From Melioribacter sp051488665 (lineage in GTDB: Bacteria > Bacteroidota > Ignavibacteria > Ignavibacteriales > Melioribacteraceae): a DNA stretch of 64,000 bases. Of this stretch, positions 34,824 to 43,257 are shown piece after piece (the stretch's first letter is position 1; each line of letters begins with the position of its first letter). The notes below the pieces were generated by a model. The model saw only the letters and a program-made list of their open reading frames with translations, did no database searches and was not told where the DNA came from. The stretch spans positions 372,001 to 436,000 of the forward strand of contig NZ_JBPSEG010000002.1 in the NCBI RefSeq assembly GCF_051488665.1. The letters run 5' to 3'. The position numbers were made by a program, and so were the translations under genes.

Positions 34824-35267
34824 TCAGGCTTCATCGGAAGCAGTACCCTGTGCTTCCTGCGAATCTTCGGATTTAACTTCTTCCGGCTTTTTCTCTTCTT
34901 TTTTCGATTTAGCAGCTTTCTTGCTCAGTTTGGCTTCCAAACTAGCTTGTTTCATTTTTTTCCATTCTTCGAGTTTGGCTTCGATTTCCTGATCGGACAA
35001 GCCTTTTTTCTGGAGCTGTCTTTTCAGGAAAATTCCCTGAGCTGAAAGCAAATTGCGAACAGTCGTAGTCGGTTGCGCTCCGACATTCAGCCAGTAGAGA
35101 GCGCGTTCTTCTTTTATTTCAACTGCAGCCGGCTCAGTTTTGGGATTATAAGTTCCAATAGCTTCGATAAATTTACCGTCTCTCGGTGATCTCGAATCGG
35201 CAGCAACAACTTTATAGATTGGCTGCCTCTTTTTTCCCATTCGTTTCAGTCTTAATTTAACCGCCAA
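34824..35267 (-). CDS. rpsP: Ribosomal protein bS16 with a long C-terminal tail
   Basis: 147 residues against about 80-90 in E. coli. The S16 core is complete: AVKLRLKRMGKKRQPIYKVV, RSPRDGKFIEAIGTYNP, and a C-terminal ALYWLNVGAQPTTTVRNLLSAQG. After that come about 60 charged residues in a Lys/Glu-rich tail ending in acidic ESDSQ-like sequence, a length seen in Bacteroidota relatives. The start is TTG, with AAAGGAGGA 10 nt upstream; no ATG fits the conserved start. It lies 22 nt after ffh. Confidence 0.95.
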   Translation of the reverse strand: MAVKLRLKRMGKKRQPIYKVVAADSRSPRDGKFIEAIGTYNPKTEPAAVEIKEERALYWLNVGAQPTTTVRNLLSAQGIFLKRQLQKKGLSDQEIEAKLEEWKKMKQASLEAKLSKKAAKSKKEEKKPEEVKSEDSQEAQGTASDEA

Positions 35268-35289
35268 TTTATTTATTCCTCCTTTATGT

Positions 35290-36624
35290 TTAATTTAATC
35301 CAAATTTTTTCAAATTCAACATACCCCTGCCGCCGCCTTGTTTATTGATCATCTTGATCATTTTCTGCATTTCGTTAAACTGTTTTATCAGCCGATTGAC
35401 ATCCTGAATTGTATTGCCGCTTCCCCTGGCAATTCTTTTCCGGCGGCTGCCGTTGAGAATATTAGGATTGCTTCGCTCTTCTTTAGTCATCGACTGAATT
35501 ATCGATTCGACTTTTACCAATTGTTTATCGTCGATATCCGCATTTTTAATTGCCGAACCGACGCCGGGTATCATTGAAATTATCGATTTCAAAGAACCCA
35601 TTTTTTTTAGCATCTTAATTTGTTTCAAAAAATCGTCGAAGTCAAATTTATTTGCCATTAATTTTTTCTGCAGCTCTTCGGCTTCCTTTTCGTCGACCTG
35701 CTGCTGAGCCTTTTCGACGAGAGAAACAATATCCCCTTTACCGAGAATTCTGGAAGCCAGCCTGTCCGGATAAAAGACTTCGATCGAATCGAGCTTTTCG
35801 CCGGCGCTGACAAATTTTACCGGGCGATCGACGACCGCGCGAATCGAAAGGACGCATCCGCCTCTCGAATCGCCGTCCAGCTTCGTAATTACTATACCGT
35901 CAAAATCGACTTTTTCATGAAAAGCCTTGGCGGAATTTACCGCATCCTGACCGGTCATAGAATCGACGACAAAAAGAGTTTCGGTCGGATTGACCTTTTC
36001 TTTAATGGCGGCCGCTTCGCGCATCATTTCTTCGTCAATATGCAGTCTACCGGCCGTGTCGATAATAACGGTATTCAGTTTATTCTGTTTGGCATAATCA
36101 ACCGCTTCTTCGGCAATTTTTACCGGATCCTTGCTGCCATCAATCGAAAAGACCGGAACGTCGATTTGTTTTCCGAGTATTTTCAATTGATTGACAGCCG
36201 CAGGACGATAAACGTCGGCAGCAACTAAAAGAACATCGCGTTTTTTGCTTTTCAATAACCTGGCTAACTTGGCGCTGAAAGTCGTTTTACCGCATCCCTG
36301 AAGACCTATCAGCATTATTGTCGTAATGCCGGAGGGATTAATTCTAATTTCCGCTCCGCTGCCTCCAAGCAGCCTTGTTAATTCATCATATATAATTTTG
36401 GTTATAAGCTGACCGGGAGTAATTGAAGCAAGAACTTCTTTCCCGAGCGCTTTAACCTTGACATCTTCGATAAATTGTTTTGCAACTTTATAATTTACGT
36501 CAGCATCCAAAAGAACACGACGGATTTCCCGAAGAGTTTCGGATATGTTTTCTTCGGTCAAGCGTCCCTGTCCTGTAACTTTCTTTAATACCCGTTCGAA
36601 TTTTTCAGTCAGTTCTTCGAGCAT
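35290..36624 (-). CDS. ffh: Signal recognition particle GTPase Ffh
   Basis: SRP54, 444 residues. N domain (residues 1-90), G domain with LQGCGKTTFSAKLA as P-loop, DTAGRLHID and TKLDGDSRGG, and the M domain with IPGVGSAIKNADIDDKQL and RRKRIARGSGNTIQDVNRLIKQF, which binds SRP RNA and signal peptides. P-loop has Cys where Ser is usual (GLQGSGKT), a mild variant. The gene heads the rpsP-rplS run and has its own candidate promoter at 36643-36670; ATG near a GAGAG element. Confidence 0.96.
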   Translation of the reverse strand: MLEELTEKFERVLKKVTGQGRLTEENISETLREIRRVLLDADVNYKVAKQFIEDVKVKALGKEVLASITPGQLITKIIYDELTRLLGGSGAEIRINPSGITTIMLIGLQGCGKTTFSAKLARLLKSKKRDVLLVAADVYRPAAVNQLKILGKQIDVPVFSIDGSKDPVKIAEEAVDYAKQNKLNTVIIDTAGRLHIDEEMMREAAAIKEKVNPTETLFVVDSMTGQDAVNSAKAFHEKVDFDGIVITKLDGDSRGGCVLSIRAVVDRPVKFVSAGEKLDSIEVFYPDRLASRILGKGDIVSLVEKAQQQVDEKEAEELQKKLMANKFDFDDFLKQIKMLKKMGSLKSIISMIPGVGSAIKNADIDDKQLVKVESIIQSMTKEERSNPNILNGSRRKRIARGSGNTIQDVNRLIKQFNEMQKMIKMINKQGGGRGMLNLKKFGLN

Positions 36625-36642
36625 AATCTATCAACTCTCGTT

Positions 36643-36670
36643 AAGATAATAAAAAGGTAATGAATATCAA
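36643..36670 (-). promoter_or_regulatory. Candidate sigma-70 promoter of the ffh operon
   Basis: Minus strand: TTGATA (36670-36665), 16-nt spacer, TATCTT (36648-36643). Predicted start about 12 nt before the ffh ATG. No terminator separates atpG from this promoter, so read-through from the atp operon is also possible. Confidence 0.45.
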
Positions 36671-36703
36671 ACTATTTCGGTTCCGGCATCTATTCTAACG
36701 GGT

Positions 36704-37585
36704 TTATCCTTCTTTAAGCGCATTAGCTCCGGATACAATTTCAATTATCTCTCGCGTAATAGTAGCCTGTCGTTCCTTGTTGTATGTAATCTGTAAATTC
36801 CTAATCAATTCTTTAGCATTTTCTGTAGCCATATCCATTGCCGTCATTCTGGCGCCCAATTCCGCCGCATATGATTCGAGCAGCGCTCTCCACATTTGCG
36901 AATTGAGGTGTTTGGGCAGCAATGAATTGATAATGCCCGATTTATCCGGTTCGTATATATATTCAGCCGCTTTAACTTCGTGGTTTTCTTCGGCAAAAGG
37001 CGTAATGGGCAGCAATTGTTCAATAACCGTTTTTTGCTGAATTATCGATCTGAACTCGTTGTAAACAACGACGACCCTGTCGATTTGCCCGTTAATAAAT
37101 TTATGAGTCAATTCTTTGACCAAGCCGGATGCAAATTCAAATTTCAAGCGTGAAAAAATTCCGGGGTGAGCTCCAGCCACATTGTAATTCCGCTTTTTGA
37201 AATAATCGAGTCCTTTCTTGCCCACGCAATAAAGTTCCAATTTCCCTTCGTCATTGTATTTTTTATAATCATCGCGGATCAAGTCCTCGGCGGTACGGAT
37301 TACATTCATATTAAAACTGCCGCAAAGCCCTCTGTCGGACGTAACTACTACAAACGCCACATTCTCGACTTTACGCTCGGTCAATAACGGGTGGCTGAAA
37401 TTCTTTTCGATATTTAAGAGGTGCGACAACACTTCGGAAATTTTGCGCGAATAAGGGCGCGCGTTTATAATATTCTCCTGAGCGCGCCGGAGTCGCGCAG
37501 CGGCAACCATTTTCATTGCTTTGGTTATCTGCTGCGTGCTTTTTACGCCTACAATTCTTCTTTTTATGTCCCTAAGCGTTGCCAT
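36704..37585 (-). CDS. atpG: ATP synthase F1 subunit gamma
   Basis: Central rotor shaft of F1, 293 residues. N-terminal helix ATLRDIKRRIVGVKSTQQIT followed by AMKMVAAARLRRAQ, and C-terminal MTAMDMATENAKELI are characteristic. The middle (residues 200-215) is slightly longer than in E. coli. It is the last atp gene here: the usual atpD and atpC do not follow, and ffh comes next after 79 nt. Confidence 0.96.
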   Translation of the reverse strand: MATLRDIKRRIVGVKSTQQITKAMKMVAAARLRRAQENIINARPYSRKISEVLSHLLNIEKNFSHPLLTERKVENVAFVVVTSDRGLCGSFNMNVIRTAEDLIRDDYKKYNDEGKLELYCVGKKGLDYFKKRNYNVAGAHPGIFSRLKFEFASGLVKELTHKFINGQIDRVVVVYNEFRSIIQQKTVIEQLLPITPFAEENHEVKAAEYIYEPDKSGIINSLLPKHLNSQMWRALLESYAAELGARMTAMDMATENAKELIRNLQITYNKERQATITREIIEIVSGANALKEG

Positions 37586-37594
37586 TCTTTACAA

Positions 37595-39142
37595 TCAGGA
37601 TTTATTGAATTTTTGTAAAAATTCGTCGGCTGCTTTTTTAAGCAGTTCGACCGTGTCTTCTTTAAGTTCTTTTGTGGAACGAATATTTTCATAGATCTGG
37701 GGATATTTCAATTCCACATATTCATGAAATTCTTTTTCGAATCTTTTTATGTCTTTAACTTCGATAGTTTCGAGATAATCGTTGGTTCCGATAAAAACGC
37801 TTACAATCTGTTTTTCAACCGGCAGCGGCGCATATTGTCCTTGCTTCAACAATTCGACAAGGCGTTCGCCTTTAGCCAGCGTTCTTTGAGTGGCTCTGTC
37901 GAGGTCGGAGCCGAATTTAGCAAAAGCTTCCAATTCGCGGTACTGAGCCAAATCGAGTTTAAGCGAGCCGGCAACTTTTTTCATAGCTTTGATTTGAGCG
38001 TTGCCGCCCACGCGGGATACCGATATACCGACGTTGATAGCGGGACGAACTCCGGCGTTAAACAAATTCGGTTCGAGATAAATCTGACCGTCCGTAATCG
38101 AAATAACGTTCGTCGGGATATACGCAGAAACGTCTCCCTGCTGAGTTTCGATAACCGGCAAAGCCGTAAGACTTCCGCCGCCGAGGTCTTCGCTCAATTT
38201 CGAAGCGCGTTCCAACAAACGGGAATGGAGATAGAAAACGTCTCCCGGATAAGCCTCGCGTCCCGGCGGTCTTCTCAGAAGAAGCGACAATTCTCTGTAA
38301 GCCGCGGCTTGCTTCGATAAGTCGTCGTATATTACAAGCGCATGCCGTCCCGTATCTCTGAAGTATTCGCCCAGCGCCGTGCCTGCATACGGAGCAATAT
38401 ATTGCAGAGGAGCAGGCGTTGAAGCCGGAGCCGAAACGACCGTCGTATATTCCATTGCGCCGTTTTCTTCGAGCTTAGCCACTACCTGAGCGACCGTTGA
38501 ATTTTTCTGCCCGATAGCTACATAAATACAATAGACGGGTTTAATGCCGTATTTTTTGGCTTCTTCCGTATGAGTATATTTTTGATTAATAATTGTGTCA
38601 ATTGCAATGGCAGTTTTACCAGTCTGACGATCTCCGATAATCAACTCTCTCTGTCCGCGTCCGATCGGAATCATCGAATCGATAGCGGTAATACCCGTTT
38701 GGAGCGGTTCTTTAACCGGCTGACGTTGAATAACGCCGAGAGCCTTTCTTTCGATCGGAGCGTATTTTTCGAACTGAATAGCTCCTTTGCCGTCGAGCGG
38801 CTGACCGAGAGGGTCGACTACTCTGCCGAGAAGTTTATCGCCAACGGGAAAAGAAGCAACGCGTTTTGTTCTTTTAACCGTATCGCCTTCTTTGATTAAG
38901 CTCGACTCGCCGAAGAGAACGCAGCCAACGCTGTCTTCTTCGAGGTTGAGCACCATTCCGATAACGTTGTTGGGAAATTCAACCAATTCGCTCGCCATTA
39001 CTTTCGACAATCCGTAAATGCGCGCAATACCGTCGCCTACCTGCAATACCGTTCCGACGTCATAAACTTCAACTTCGTTATCGTAGCCGGCAAGTTGTTT
39101 TCTTAAAATTGCCGATACTTCGTCAGGTCTGATTTCTACCAT
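37595..39142 (-). CDS. atpA: ATP synthase F1 subunit alpha
   Basis: Nucleotide-binding, largely regulatory F1 subunit, 515 residues. P-loop GDRQTGKTAIAID, beta-barrel N-terminus, DDLSKQAAAYRELSLLLRRPPGREAYPGD and the alpha-type PAINVGISVSRVGG. It is alpha, not beta, by these motifs and its length. It is 9 nt from atpH and 9 nt from atpG. No beta subunit is in the window, so atpD must be elsewhere. Confidence 0.97.
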   Translation of the reverse strand: MVEIRPDEVSAILRKQLAGYDNEVEVYDVGTVLQVGDGIARIYGLSKVMASELVEFPNNVIGMVLNLEEDSVGCVLFGESSLIKEGDTVKRTKRVASFPVGDKLLGRVVDPLGQPLDGKGAIQFEKYAPIERKALGVIQRQPVKEPLQTGITAIDSMIPIGRGQRELIIGDRQTGKTAIAIDTIINQKYTHTEEAKKYGIKPVYCIYVAIGQKNSTVAQVVAKLEENGAMEYTTVVSAPASTPAPLQYIAPYAGTALGEYFRDTGRHALVIYDDLSKQAAAYRELSLLLRRPPGREAYPGDVFYLHSRLLERASKLSEDLGGGSLTALPVIETQQGDVSAYIPTNVISITDGQIYLEPNLFNAGVRPAINVGISVSRVGGNAQIKAMKKVAGSLKLDLAQYRELEAFAKFGSDLDRATQRTLAKGERLVELLKQGQYAPLPVEKQIVSVFIGTNDYLETIEVKDIKRFEKEFHEYVELKYPQIYENIRSTKELKEDTVELLKKAADEFLQKFNKS

Positions 39143-39151
39143 TTTTCTTTC

Positions 39152-39724
39152 CTAATTGTTCGATAAACTAATATCTTCGGATAATTTTTTTCTGAGGCGT
39201 TCCAATTGGCTCTTTACCGACGCGTCGATAATAGTATCGCCGTACTGAGCCTGGAATCCTCCCAATATTTTTTCGTCAACACTGTAAGAAGGAATTACAT
39301 TTTTACGAGTGACCCTTTCGAGATTTTCTTTCAACTGGTTTTTCAAATCCTCGGGAATTTCCACTGCGGTAGTCACTCGCGTTCTAAGAATTCCTTTTTT
39401 CTCGTCGTAGAGAGAAAGGAATTCGCGCATAATTTCTTTGAGAATATCCTGCCTGTTTTTTTCAAGAACAAAATCGATAAAATCGATAATGAGCTTCTGA
39501 GTTTTATTTTCGAAGATCGAATGCAGAATCGCTTTTTTATCGGAATGTTTGACAACGGGATTTTTCAGAATCGCTCTTAGTTCTTTGGAAGCTTCAAGCG
39601 TATTATAAACCAAACTTACATTTGAAGCCGCTTCGTCGAGCAAAGCCTCGTTGTCTTTAGCTTTTTCGAGCAACAGTCCGAAAAGCGAATTAGCATAACG
39701 ATATGCAACTCTGTAAACGCTCAT
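39152..39724 (-). CDS. atpH: ATP synthase F1 subunit delta
   Basis: Stator subunit tying F1 to the b subunits, 190 residues. It has the N-terminal six-helix domain (YRVAYRYANSLFGLLLEKAKDNEALLDEA) and the C-terminal signature IPSYSVDEKILGGFQAQYGDTIIDASVKSQLERLRKKL. Adjacent to atpF (1-nt gap) and atpA in the standard order. Confidence 0.95.
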   Translation of the reverse strand: MSVYRVAYRYANSLFGLLLEKAKDNEALLDEAASNVSLVYNTLEASKELRAILKNPVVKHSDKKAILHSIFENKTQKLIIDFIDFVLEKNRQDILKEIMREFLSLYDEKKGILRTRVTTAVEIPEDLKNQLKENLERVTRKNVIPSYSVDEKILGGFQAQYGDTIIDASVKSQLERLRKKLSEDISLSNN

Positions 39725-39725
39725 A

Positions 39726-40271
39726 TCAGTTCTTCGACAGGTCTTCCAGATACTTGGCTATAATTTTCATTTGTTTTTCTTTATCGAGATTCTCTCTTAA
39801 AATCTTTTCTGCCGCCGAAACGGCAATATCGGCAACCTGGTCTTTCAATTTGGAAAAAGCCTCCGCATTTTTACGTTCAATTTCCTGAGCCGCTTCTTCG
39901 ATCATTCTTTTTGCCTGTTGTTTGCTGTCTTCGAGAATTTGTTCTCTCAATTTATCGGCATACTGGCGTCCCTGCTCAATAATTTTTTGAGCTTCGGCTT
40001 CGGCTTTTTTGAGATTTTCTTTGTTTTGCTCGAAGAGTTTTTCAGCTTCGATTCTTGCTTTTTCCGCTTTTTCGAGAGATTCCCGAATAAAATTTTCCCT
40101 TTCATTTAAGGAATTAAGAATCGGTTTCCAAGCGAGCTTCTTTAAAATAATCAACAACAGAGCTACGGTTACGAGCGTCCAGATAATTAGTCCGGGATTA
40201 ACGTCAAGAGGACTGCCCGGAGCTTCGCCGGCGCTGAAGAGAAGCAAACCTAAAGTCTTTCCAAGTATCAT
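39726..40271 (-). CDS. atpF: ATP synthase Fo subunit b
   Basis: Peripheral stalk, 181 residues. A single N-terminal membrane helix (about 27-47, LIIWTLVTVALLLIILKKLAW) precedes a long amphipathic coiled coil rich in Glu, Lys and Ala. The roughly 25 residues before the helix are a short extension. Only one b gene is present, so a homodimer is expected. Standard position between atpE and atpH. Confidence 0.95.
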   Translation of the reverse strand: MILGKTLGLLLFSAGEAPGSPLDVNPGLIIWTLVTVALLLIILKKLAWKPILNSLNERENFIRESLEKAEKARIEAEKLFEQNKENLKKAEAEAQKIIEQGRQYADKLREQILEDSKQQAKRMIEEAAQEIERKNAEAFSKLKDQVADIAVSAAEKILRENLDKEKQMKIIAKYLEDLSKN

Positions 40272-40304
40272 TATAAATATTCCTTAAATAAAAAGAGCAA
40301 AGAA

Positions 40305-40523
40305 TTATTTAAGCGCCAGAAGAATACAGATAACCAGCGCAAAAAGCGAAATACCTTCGATTAATGCGGCTGCAATAATCATAGAAGTTCTGATGTCGCC
40401 TGCCGCTTCGGGTTGACGACCGCTGGCTTCCATTGCGGAGCTGGCTAATTTACCGATGCCGAATGCACCGCCGATAACTGTTAAAGCTGCTCCGAAACCG
40501 GCTGCTAAGTATGCGAAATCCAT
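40305..40523 (-). CDS. atpE: ATP synthase Fo subunit c
   Basis: Rotor ring proteolipid, 72 residues, two membrane helices joined by the polar loop ASGRQPEAAGDI. The ion-binding carboxylate is E56 in ALIEGISLFAL. The residues after it (Gly-Ile) are not the Ser/Thr-containing motif of sodium-type c subunits, which suggests proton coupling. Standard position between atpB and atpF, with GGAGGAAT upstream of the ATG. Confidence 0.96.
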   Translation of the reverse strand: MDFAYLAAGFGAALTVIGGAFGIGKLASSAMEASGRQPEAAGDIRTSMIIAAALIEGISLFALVICILLALK

Positions 40524-40552
40524 TTAATTCCTCCTTTAATATCTGTTATTAA

Positions 40553-41392
40553 TTAATGTTCCTGATGATATGCCATCCCGATAAACAAGGATGAAAGCAT
40601 AGTAAAAATATACGCCTGTATTAAAGCGACCAGAATTTCCAGCAAATAGATAAAGAGAGCAAAGGCAACCGATACAGGCACAACGATATATGTTTTAAGA
40701 ATAAAAATTAGTCCCAATAACGCCAGAATCACAATATGTCCCGCAGTCATGTTGGCAAAAAGACGAATAGCCAATGCAAACGGTTTTGTAAACAATCCCA
40801 ATATTTCCACAACAAACATAATCGGTATCAGCCAGAACGGAATACCGTGCGGGATAAGCCCTTTAAAATAACCGAAAACGCCGTTTTTAATCATGCCGCC
40901 GACCTGAATTACAATAAACGACATTGTAGCCAGAGTAGCAGTTACGGCTATATTGCTTGTGGCAGTGGCGGCATAGGGCACCAGCCCCAGAAAATTACAA
41001 GTAAGTATAAAGAAAAAGACGGTTAACAGATACGGTAAGAATCTCTCGTATCCGCTTCCGATCGTGGGACGCGCAATTTCATCGCGTACGAAAACGACCA
41101 GAACTTCCATCAAATTTGAAATTCCGTGCGGCACTTTCGATTTGCGGTAGGCTTTCGAAACTTTCCAGAAGATCAAAATCAACAGCAACGCGGCAAGCCA
41201 CATAAATACTACGTGTTTCGTAATCGACAGATCGATACCGAAAAGATGGATTTCCGGCAGATGGATAACGCCAAAAGGCTCGAAATCGAGTTCCCTTGAA
41301 TCGAGTATATGGTGCATTATCCAGCCGGAATCATTTCCTCCCGATTCCGCCGCTTTTAAAGTGTCCGTTACTGCAGAGGTATTATACCACAT
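40553..41392 (-). CDS. atpB: ATP synthase Fo subunit a
   Basis: Stator channel subunit, 279 residues with about six membrane helices. The essential arginine lies in FALAIRLFANMTAGH. The N-terminal about 60 residues are a longer, polar, His/Asp-containing extension, common in Bacteroidota relatives. The C-terminal helix (LLEILVALIQAYIFTMLSSLFI) is typical. It is preceded by atpI-like and atpZ genes and followed by atpE. Confidence 0.95.
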   Translation of the reverse strand: MWYNTSAVTDTLKAAESGGNDSGWIMHHILDSRELDFEPFGVIHLPEIHLFGIDLSITKHVVFMWLAALLLILIFWKVSKAYRKSKVPHGISNLMEVLVVFVRDEIARPTIGSGYERFLPYLLTVFFFILTCNFLGLVPYAATATSNIAVTATLATMSFIVIQVGGMIKNGVFGYFKGLIPHGIPFWLIPIMFVVEILGLFTKPFALAIRLFANMTAGHIVILALLGLIFILKTYIVVPVSVAFALFIYLLEILVALIQAYIFTMLSSLFIGMAYHQEH

Positions 41393-41398
41393 AATGAA

Positions 41399-41782
41399 TC
41401 ATTTGCCTTTTATTGCGTCCGCTTTCGCCTTTACGGCTTTTATCTCTACTATCAAAAACAAAATATACCATATAAAGAATGCAAATATAAACCCATATTT
41501 ATCAATTTTCAAGAATTTTAAAGAAAGAAAAATCAGGAGCAAAACAAAAACCATCCTGAAAACCATTCCTCCGAGGTTATAAAGAAGGAAATTTTTGTTA
41601 GATTTACCGTCCGATTTTTTATATAAAATCGAGAAAATAATAAAATTTGCCAAAACGATTCCGCTGGGCGTCATAATTGAGATAAAAAGACCCGTATCAA
41701 TCGTATCCGTAAGGAAGAGAACAATTACCGCCAGATTCAAAATTAGATAGAGAATCAATATATTTTTTGTCGATTTAATCAT
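41399..41782 (-). CDS. AtpI-like membrane protein
   Basis: 127 residues with four predicted membrane helices (about 8-26, 36-53, 72-91, 94-112) and a basic C-terminus. Sequence alone did not let me assign a family; size, topology and position directly before atpB and after atpZ suggest the AtpI/UncI role (c-ring assembly or Mg2+ supply in others). It overlaps atpZ by 8 nt and is 6 nt from atpB. Confidence 0.55.
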   Translation of the reverse strand: MIKSTKNILILYLILNLAVIVLFLTDTIDTGLFISIMTPSGIVLANFIIFSILYKKSDGKSNKNFLLYNLGGMVFRMVFVLLLIFLSLKFLKIDKYGFIFAFFIWYILFLIVEIKAVKAKADAIKGK

Positions 41783-42032
41783 TATTTTTTTTCTTGTTCA
41801 GAGTCATAACAGCTTTAATAAAATTATAAACGCCGGCAAATCCCCCGAAAAACGAAAAAATTATCGTCAGCCAGGGATGTAAATCGAATTTTTTGTCGAG
41901 CCATCTACCCAAAAAGAACATTAAAATAATAGTGGCAGCCAGTTGCGTACCCAATCCGAGATACGGACTGACATTTTTATAGGTCTCGGTCAGTTTATTA
42001 TTGTTTTTTTTCATCCGTTTGTTTTGAGGCAT
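41775..42032 (-). CDS. atpZ: AtpZ-family ATP synthase accessory protein
   Basis: 85 residues with two membrane helices: LGLGTQLAATIILMFFLGRWLDKKF and PWLTIIFSFFGGFAGVYNFIK, the GxxxQL...GxxLDxxF...P pattern of the AtpI/AtpZ (F0F1-ATPase subunit) family. Proposed roles in other bacteria are Mg2+ or Ca2+ uptake and c-ring assembly. ATG 42032 overlaps the bactofilin gene by 35 nt; ATG 42014 (MKKNNNK) is also possible; neither has a strong ribosome site. Confidence 0.8.
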   Translation of the reverse strand: MPQNKRMKKNNNKLTETYKNVSPYLGLGTQLAATIILMFFLGRWLDKKFDLHPWLTIIFSFFGGFAGVYNFIKAVMTLNKKKNND

Positions 42033-42366
42033 TCATACTGCTGTTGCCGTCGAAAACCGCTCCTTCTTCCACAATCAACACTCTGGAGACAATATCGCCT
42101 TTGACTACTGCTTTCGACTCCAGGCGTAATTTTTCGGCAGCCATTATTTTGCCTTCCACCTTTCCGTTTGTAATAACGTTACGGGCTTTAATTTCCCCGA
42201 TAACCTGCGCTTGTTCGCCCATAGTTAAGTTTCCGTTAACGGAGAGATTCCCTTTAACTATTCCGTCAATTCTTACATTCCCCTCGCTGTTAATATTGCC
42301 TTCTATTTTCACTCCGTTACTTATAATGCTTACTTCTTCTTCATGAATTTCCTTTTTCAATGCCAT
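41998..42366 (-). CDS. Bactofilin
   Basis: 122-residue polymer-forming cytoskeletal protein. The beta-helical bactofilin core shows regular repeats of about 18 residues: IEGNINSEGNVRIDGIVKGN, LTMGEQAQVIGEIKARNV, GKVEGKIMAAEKLRLESK, with short disordered ends. Bactofilins form unpolarised filaments that localise wall enzymes. It lies 8 nt after an M23 endopeptidase gene, the same pairing seen in cell-shape loci elsewhere (for example CcmA with Csd peptidases). Confidence 0.92.
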   Translation of the reverse strand: MALKKEIHEEEVSIISNGVKIEGNINSEGNVRIDGIVKGNLSVNGNLTMGEQAQVIGEIKARNVITNGKVEGKIMAAEKLRLESKAVVKGDIVSRVLIVEEGAVFDGNSSMNASKQTDEKKQ

Positions 42367-42374
42367 AGGGTCTC

Positions 42375-43220
42375 CTATTTTATTTGAATATATTTTTCCG
42401 GGTCGACCGGTTTGCCTTTGAACCAGAGTTCAAAATGGAGGTGCGGTCCCGTAGTCTTCGTGCCGGAGTTTCCGCTTAGAGCGATTAATTCGCCGGCGAC
42501 CACATATTGTTGCGGTTTCTTCAAAAGAGCTGCGCAATGCTTGTACATTGAAATATAATCGTCGTCGTGTTGAATAATCATTGTGTATCCGTATTCTATC
42601 GTATAATCGGCAAAGACTACCAATCCGCCAGCGGCGGCATAAACCGGCGTTCCTTCCTTTAAACCCAAATCGAGTCCCAAATGCCCTTCGGCGGGATTGA
42701 ATTTATTCGTAATAACGCCTCTTGCAGGCGCGAAAAAAGAAATCGATTTGTCGGTATCCGTCTTCTCTTCTATAAATTTAGAGTATAATAACGAAAGCGC
42801 TTTCAGAATATTGCCTCCCGGCTCGATTTTTCTTTTAATATTCTTCCTGAGGGAATCGTAAAGAGCCCGCGTTGTATCGGAAGAATCGGCGTTTGCCAGC
42901 ATCATGGCATATTTTAATTTATCGTTCGTCGACGCTATCTTTTCAAGTTGAGACGTAAGAAAATTTACTTTACCCTGAAGTTCGTTTATCTTTTCGCGCT
43001 GTAATTTAAGTTCCTGATTGTCCAGAACAAACATAAAATTTTTGAGAGGAGTTACAGAAAGTATAAAAATCAGAAAGAACCAGGCTACGACGGTATAAAT
43101 AAAAACATACGCGCTTGCGCGGAGTAAACTGAGCTTGTAGGTCTTTGTGCCCGAATCGGGAATGTTCGGGGTAAGCAGGAAAAAAATTTTTTTCAGTTTT
43201 TTAAAGTTAAGCCAGTTCAT
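42375..43220 (-). CDS. M23-family murein endopeptidase, membrane-anchored
   Basis: 281 residues. One N-terminal membrane helix (about 30-55), a coiled coil (about 65-105; ELKLQREKINELQGKVNFLTS), then a LytM/M23 domain (about 165-280). Zinc ligands are intact: GHLGLDLG (His and Asp) and GPHLHFELW. It should cut peptide crosslinks in the periplasm. ATG 43220 is preceded by GGAAC; an in-frame TTG one codon earlier also exists. It precedes the bactofilin gene, suggesting the two act together in cell shape. Confidence 0.9.
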   Translation of the reverse strand: MNWLNFKKLKKIFFLLTPNIPDSGTKTYKLSLLRASAYVFIYTVVAWFFLIFILSVTPLKNFMFVLDNQELKLQREKINELQGKVNFLTSQLEKIASTNDKLKYAMMLANADSSDTTRALYDSLRKNIKRKIEPGGNILKALSLLYSKFIEEKTDTDKSISFFAPARGVITNKFNPAEGHLGLDLGLKEGTPVYAAAGGLVVFADYTIEYGYTMIIQHDDDYISMYKHCAALLKKPQQYVVAGELIALSGNSGTKTTGPHLHFELWFKGKPVDPEKYIQIK

Positions 43221-43257
43221 CAATAGTTCCGTATAAACACGTTCTTAAAATAACAAT

